Source: JAIXWP01 sp044371755 (lineage in GTDB: Bacteria > Bacteroidota > Bacteroidia > Flavobacteriales_D > Sanyastnellaceae). Taken from it: DNA of 26,743 nt. Positions 24,994 to 26,743 of the stretch are shown piece by piece. How positions within the stretch are numbered: the first letter of the stretch is position 1; each line of letters begins with the position of its first letter. A program made the position numbers and the translations under genes. The stretch covers positions 1-26,743 of the forward strand of contig JBILSZ010000032.1 in assembly GCA_044371755.1 (NCBI GenBank), read 5' to 3'. The notes under the pieces were generated by a model, which was not told the DNA's origin, did no database searches, and saw only the letters and a list, made by a program, of their open reading frames with translations.

Positions 24994-25857
24994 ATGAAAA
25001 AATCGATTCTATTCATTGCTGCTCTTCCGATGATGTTGATCTCAGTAATGAGTTCAGCTCAAGGAGCAGGCACTCAAACAGTACTCGATGGTGCTTATGT
25101 TCCTGAACATAACCCTACGAGAAAGGTAATTCCTTATCCACACCTTCGTCAAGCAGACGTGATGTGGGAAAGAAGAATTTGGGAAGTGATTGATCTTAAG
25201 CAAAAGATGAATCAGTCTCTCTATTTACCATTGGAAGAGATTAATAATAGAAAGAGTCTTTTCGACGTGATGAGAAAAGGAATTCTCGAAGATTTCTCTT
25301 TGACAGCGTACTCACTTGGCCCAACTCAAGAAGATGACGAATTCCGTTATCCAATGAGCAGCACAGAGGTTGATTCACTTTTGAATCCCGTGGTGATTCG
25401 CTACCGTGAGAACCTTGACACTGGGGATAAGGAGCCAGTAGAGAACGTAGAGACAATCGGTTCTGGTGACGTAGTGGCTTATAAAATCAAAGAGGTCTGG
25501 GTTTTTGACAAGCAACGTTCAGAGCGTTATGTTAGAATTCTCGGAATCGCTCCAGTAGTATTGTTGAAGAATGATCAAGGTGAAGTAAAGGGTAAAAAGG
25601 ATTTATTCTGGCTCTACTTCCCAGAGTGTCGTTATGTGTTTGCCAATAATGAAGTGTACAACTCTCATAATGAAGCACAGCGCATGACATTCGATGATCT
25701 TTTCCAAAAGAGAATGTTTTCCGGCTATGTGATCAAAGAAGACAACGTATTCAATCGTCAGATTGCTGAATATGCTCGTGGTATTGATGCATTATTGGAA
25801 AGTGAGCGTATCAAAAACGATCTTTTCCTAATGGAACATGACCTTTGGCATTATTAA
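24994..25857 (+). CDS. gldN: T9SS ring protein GldN (PorN)
   Basis: A 287-residue periplasmic protein with signal peptide MKKSILFIAALPMMLISVMSSAQ. It forms the outer-membrane-associated ring with GldK and receives torque from GldM. Family landmarks are VIPYPHLRQADVMWERRIWEVIDLKQKMNQ split over the first conserved helix region, then YKIKEVWVFDKQRSERYVRILGIAP and LFWLYFPECRYVFANNEVYN. It ends with MEHDLWHY. The spacing to gldM is 15 bases. A strong terminator follows after 16 bases, so it closes the operon. It is shorter than some homologues, which carry C-terminal extensions. Confidence 0.96.
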   Translation: MKKSILFIAALPMMLISVMSSAQGAGTQTVLDGAYVPEHNPTRKVIPYPHLRQADVMWERRIWEVIDLKQKMNQSLYLPLEEINNRKSLFDVMRKGILEDFSLTAYSLGPTQEDDEFRYPMSSTEVDSLLNPVVIRYRENLDTGDKEPVENVETIGSGDVVAYKIKEVWVFDKQRSERYVRILGIAPVVLLKNDQGEVKGKKDLFWLYFPECRYVFANNEVYNSHNEAQRMTFDDLFQKRMFSGYVIKEDNVFNRQIAEYARGIDALLESERIKNDLFLMEHDLWHY

Positions 25858-25873
25858 GAAAAAGATAAAAATG

Positions 25874-25901
25874 GCCCCGACGACAGTCGGGGCTTTTTTT
25901 T
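25874..25901 (+). terminator. Intrinsic terminator of the gldKLMN operon
   Basis: Perfect 8-bp GC-rich arms GCCCCGAC (25874-25881) and GTCGGGGC (25886-25893) with loop GACA, followed by eight T. A textbook terminator. Confidence 0.95.
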
Positions 25902-25928
25902 GCCCTTATCCAAGCAAAAAGTCTTCAC

Positions 25929-25936
25929 TACCTTTG
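25929..25936 (+). promoter_or_regulatory. Promoter -7 element of the ABC-F gene
   Basis: TACCTTTG matches TAnnTTTG exactly and lies 20 bases before the start ATG. No TTG at the right distance upstream was found. Confidence 0.5.
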
Positions 25937-25956
25937 CACCCCTTTTTATAGATGTT

Positions 25957-26743
25957 ATGGTTACAGTAGGAAATTTGAGTATTCATTTTGGGTCGAGAGA
26001 GTTATTCTCGAGGATCGGCTTTTTTATTGGTCCGCGAGAGCGCATTGGTCTAGTGGGCAAGAATGGAGCGGGTAAATCTACCCTACTCAAAACATTAGCA
26101 GGTATTCAAAAGCCTACCGAAGGAAGTGTGGCGTTTGCCAAAGGAAGTACTGTGGGATATCTTCCGCAGGAAATGAATCACCGCGAAGACGCAACCGTAT
26201 ACGAGGAGGCAAGAATGGCTTTTGCCGAGGTGCAGCAATTGAGCGAGAGATTAGAGGAGTTAACATTGGCCATAACTGACCACCATGACTATACTTCAGA
26301 TGACTACGCTAATAAATTGGAAGAATTAGAGAGCGTTGCGCATCGTTTAGAGCTATTGGGCAGTGGCAACCTCGAAGAGCGCATCGAAAAGGTCTTAAAA
26401 GGACTAGGATTTCGCTCTGAGGATATGAATCGTAAGATGCACGAGTTTAGCGGCGGTTGGAAGATGCGTGTCGAGTTGGGAAAGATTCTTCTTCAAAATC
26501 CCGACTTGCTTCTCCTCGATGAGCCTACCAACCACTTGGATATCGAAAGTATTGAGTGGCTCGAAGAGTTTTTGATCGATTATCCTGGAGCAATCGTTCT
26601 GATCTCTCACGATAGAACATTCCTTGATAATGTGACGACGCGAACGATTGAAATTTCTAAAGCGAAGGTCTACGATTATCGTTTTTCTTACAGTAAATAT
26701 ATCGTTCAACGAGAAGAGGAGATTGAACGACAGGAGCAAGCTG
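25957..26743 (+). CDS. ABC-F family ATPase, partial (C-terminus beyond the right edge)
   Basis: The frame opens at ATG 25957 and is unbroken for 262 codons to the window end. It is a soluble ABC protein without membrane domains. The first ATPase domain has Walker A GKNGAGKST (34-42), signature FSGGWKMRVELGKILL, Walker B LLLLDEPTNHLDIES and the H-switch LISHDRTFLD; then the charged linker specific to ABC-F proteins begins (YIVQREEEIERQEQ). Relatives act on the ribosome during translation (EttA, Uup and antibiotic-resistance members). A second ATPase domain is expected outside the window. The exact subfamily cannot be decided from this half. Confidence 0.93.
   Translation, partial: MVTVGNLSIHFGSRELFSRIGFFIGPRERIGLVGKNGAGKSTLLKTLAGIQKPTEGSVAFAKGSTVGYLPQEMNHREDATVYEEARMAFAEVQQLSERLEELTLAITDHHDYTSDDYANKLEELESVAHRLELLGSGNLEERIEKVLKGLGFRSEDMNRKMHEFSGGWKMRVELGKILLQNPDLLLLDEPTNHLDIESIEWLEEFLIDYPGAIVLISHDRTFLDNVTTRTIEISKAKVYDYRFSYSKYIVQREEEIERQEQA

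Overview
The window comes from a Bacteroidota genome, most likely a flavobacterial-type marine lineage. The evidence is a complete porP/sprF-gldK-gldL-gldM-gldN cluster (type IX secretion and gliding motor), a Bacteroidota-type LptE, TAnnTTTG-like promoter elements ahead of several genes, and A-rich rather than Shine-Dalgarno leaders. No stretch longer than about 200 bases lacks a gene. I saw no tRNA, rRNA, CRISPR array or insertion sequence.

Layout. (1) 1-4979 is one end of a surface-polysaccharide locus: a GNAT-like acetyltransferase running off the left edge on the minus strand, then a plus-strand operon of glycosyltransferase, AsnB-type amidotransferase and a second glycosyltransferase. 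(2) 5069-6831 is a protein-modification group: a RimK-like ATP-grasp ligase whose stop codon interlocks with that of a convergent retropepsin-like (RimB/RloA3-type) protease, which is translationally coupled to a YqeY protein. (3) 6916-8563 holds a TetR regulator with its own promoter and operator, followed by a zinc-ribbon SAM methyltransferase. (4) 8643-15779, all minus strand, is a housekeeping block: miaB, then sigma-54 activator-lptE-repeat protein-secG, a terminator, and groES-groEL. (5) 15975-19657 carries topA and a degenerate arginase-fold protein. (6) 19763-25901 is the T9SS operon porP-gldKLMN, bounded by a clear promoter and a strong terminator. (7) From 25957 an ABC-F ATPase runs off the right edge.

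How the parts fit. GldK and GldN form the periplasmic ring, GldL and GldM the proton-driven motor, and PorP/SprF an outer-membrane component, so the right third encodes the core of protein export and gliding. The left end makes surface glycans. LptE places LPS in the outer membrane, SecG serves the Sec translocon and GroESL folds proteins.

Most genes are ordinary. The points most worth a second look are: a set of palindromic TetR-type operators, one of them inside a glycosyltransferase gene; a 21-unit 15-bp tandem repeat coding for an acidic low-complexity segment in the protein between LptE and SecG, with a duplicated palindrome-bearing block beside it; an arginase-fold protein that has lost four of six metal ligands; a G8 tract between the domains of the sigma-54 activator; and the interlocked RimK/protease pair. 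I did not find a clearly new defence or mobile system.
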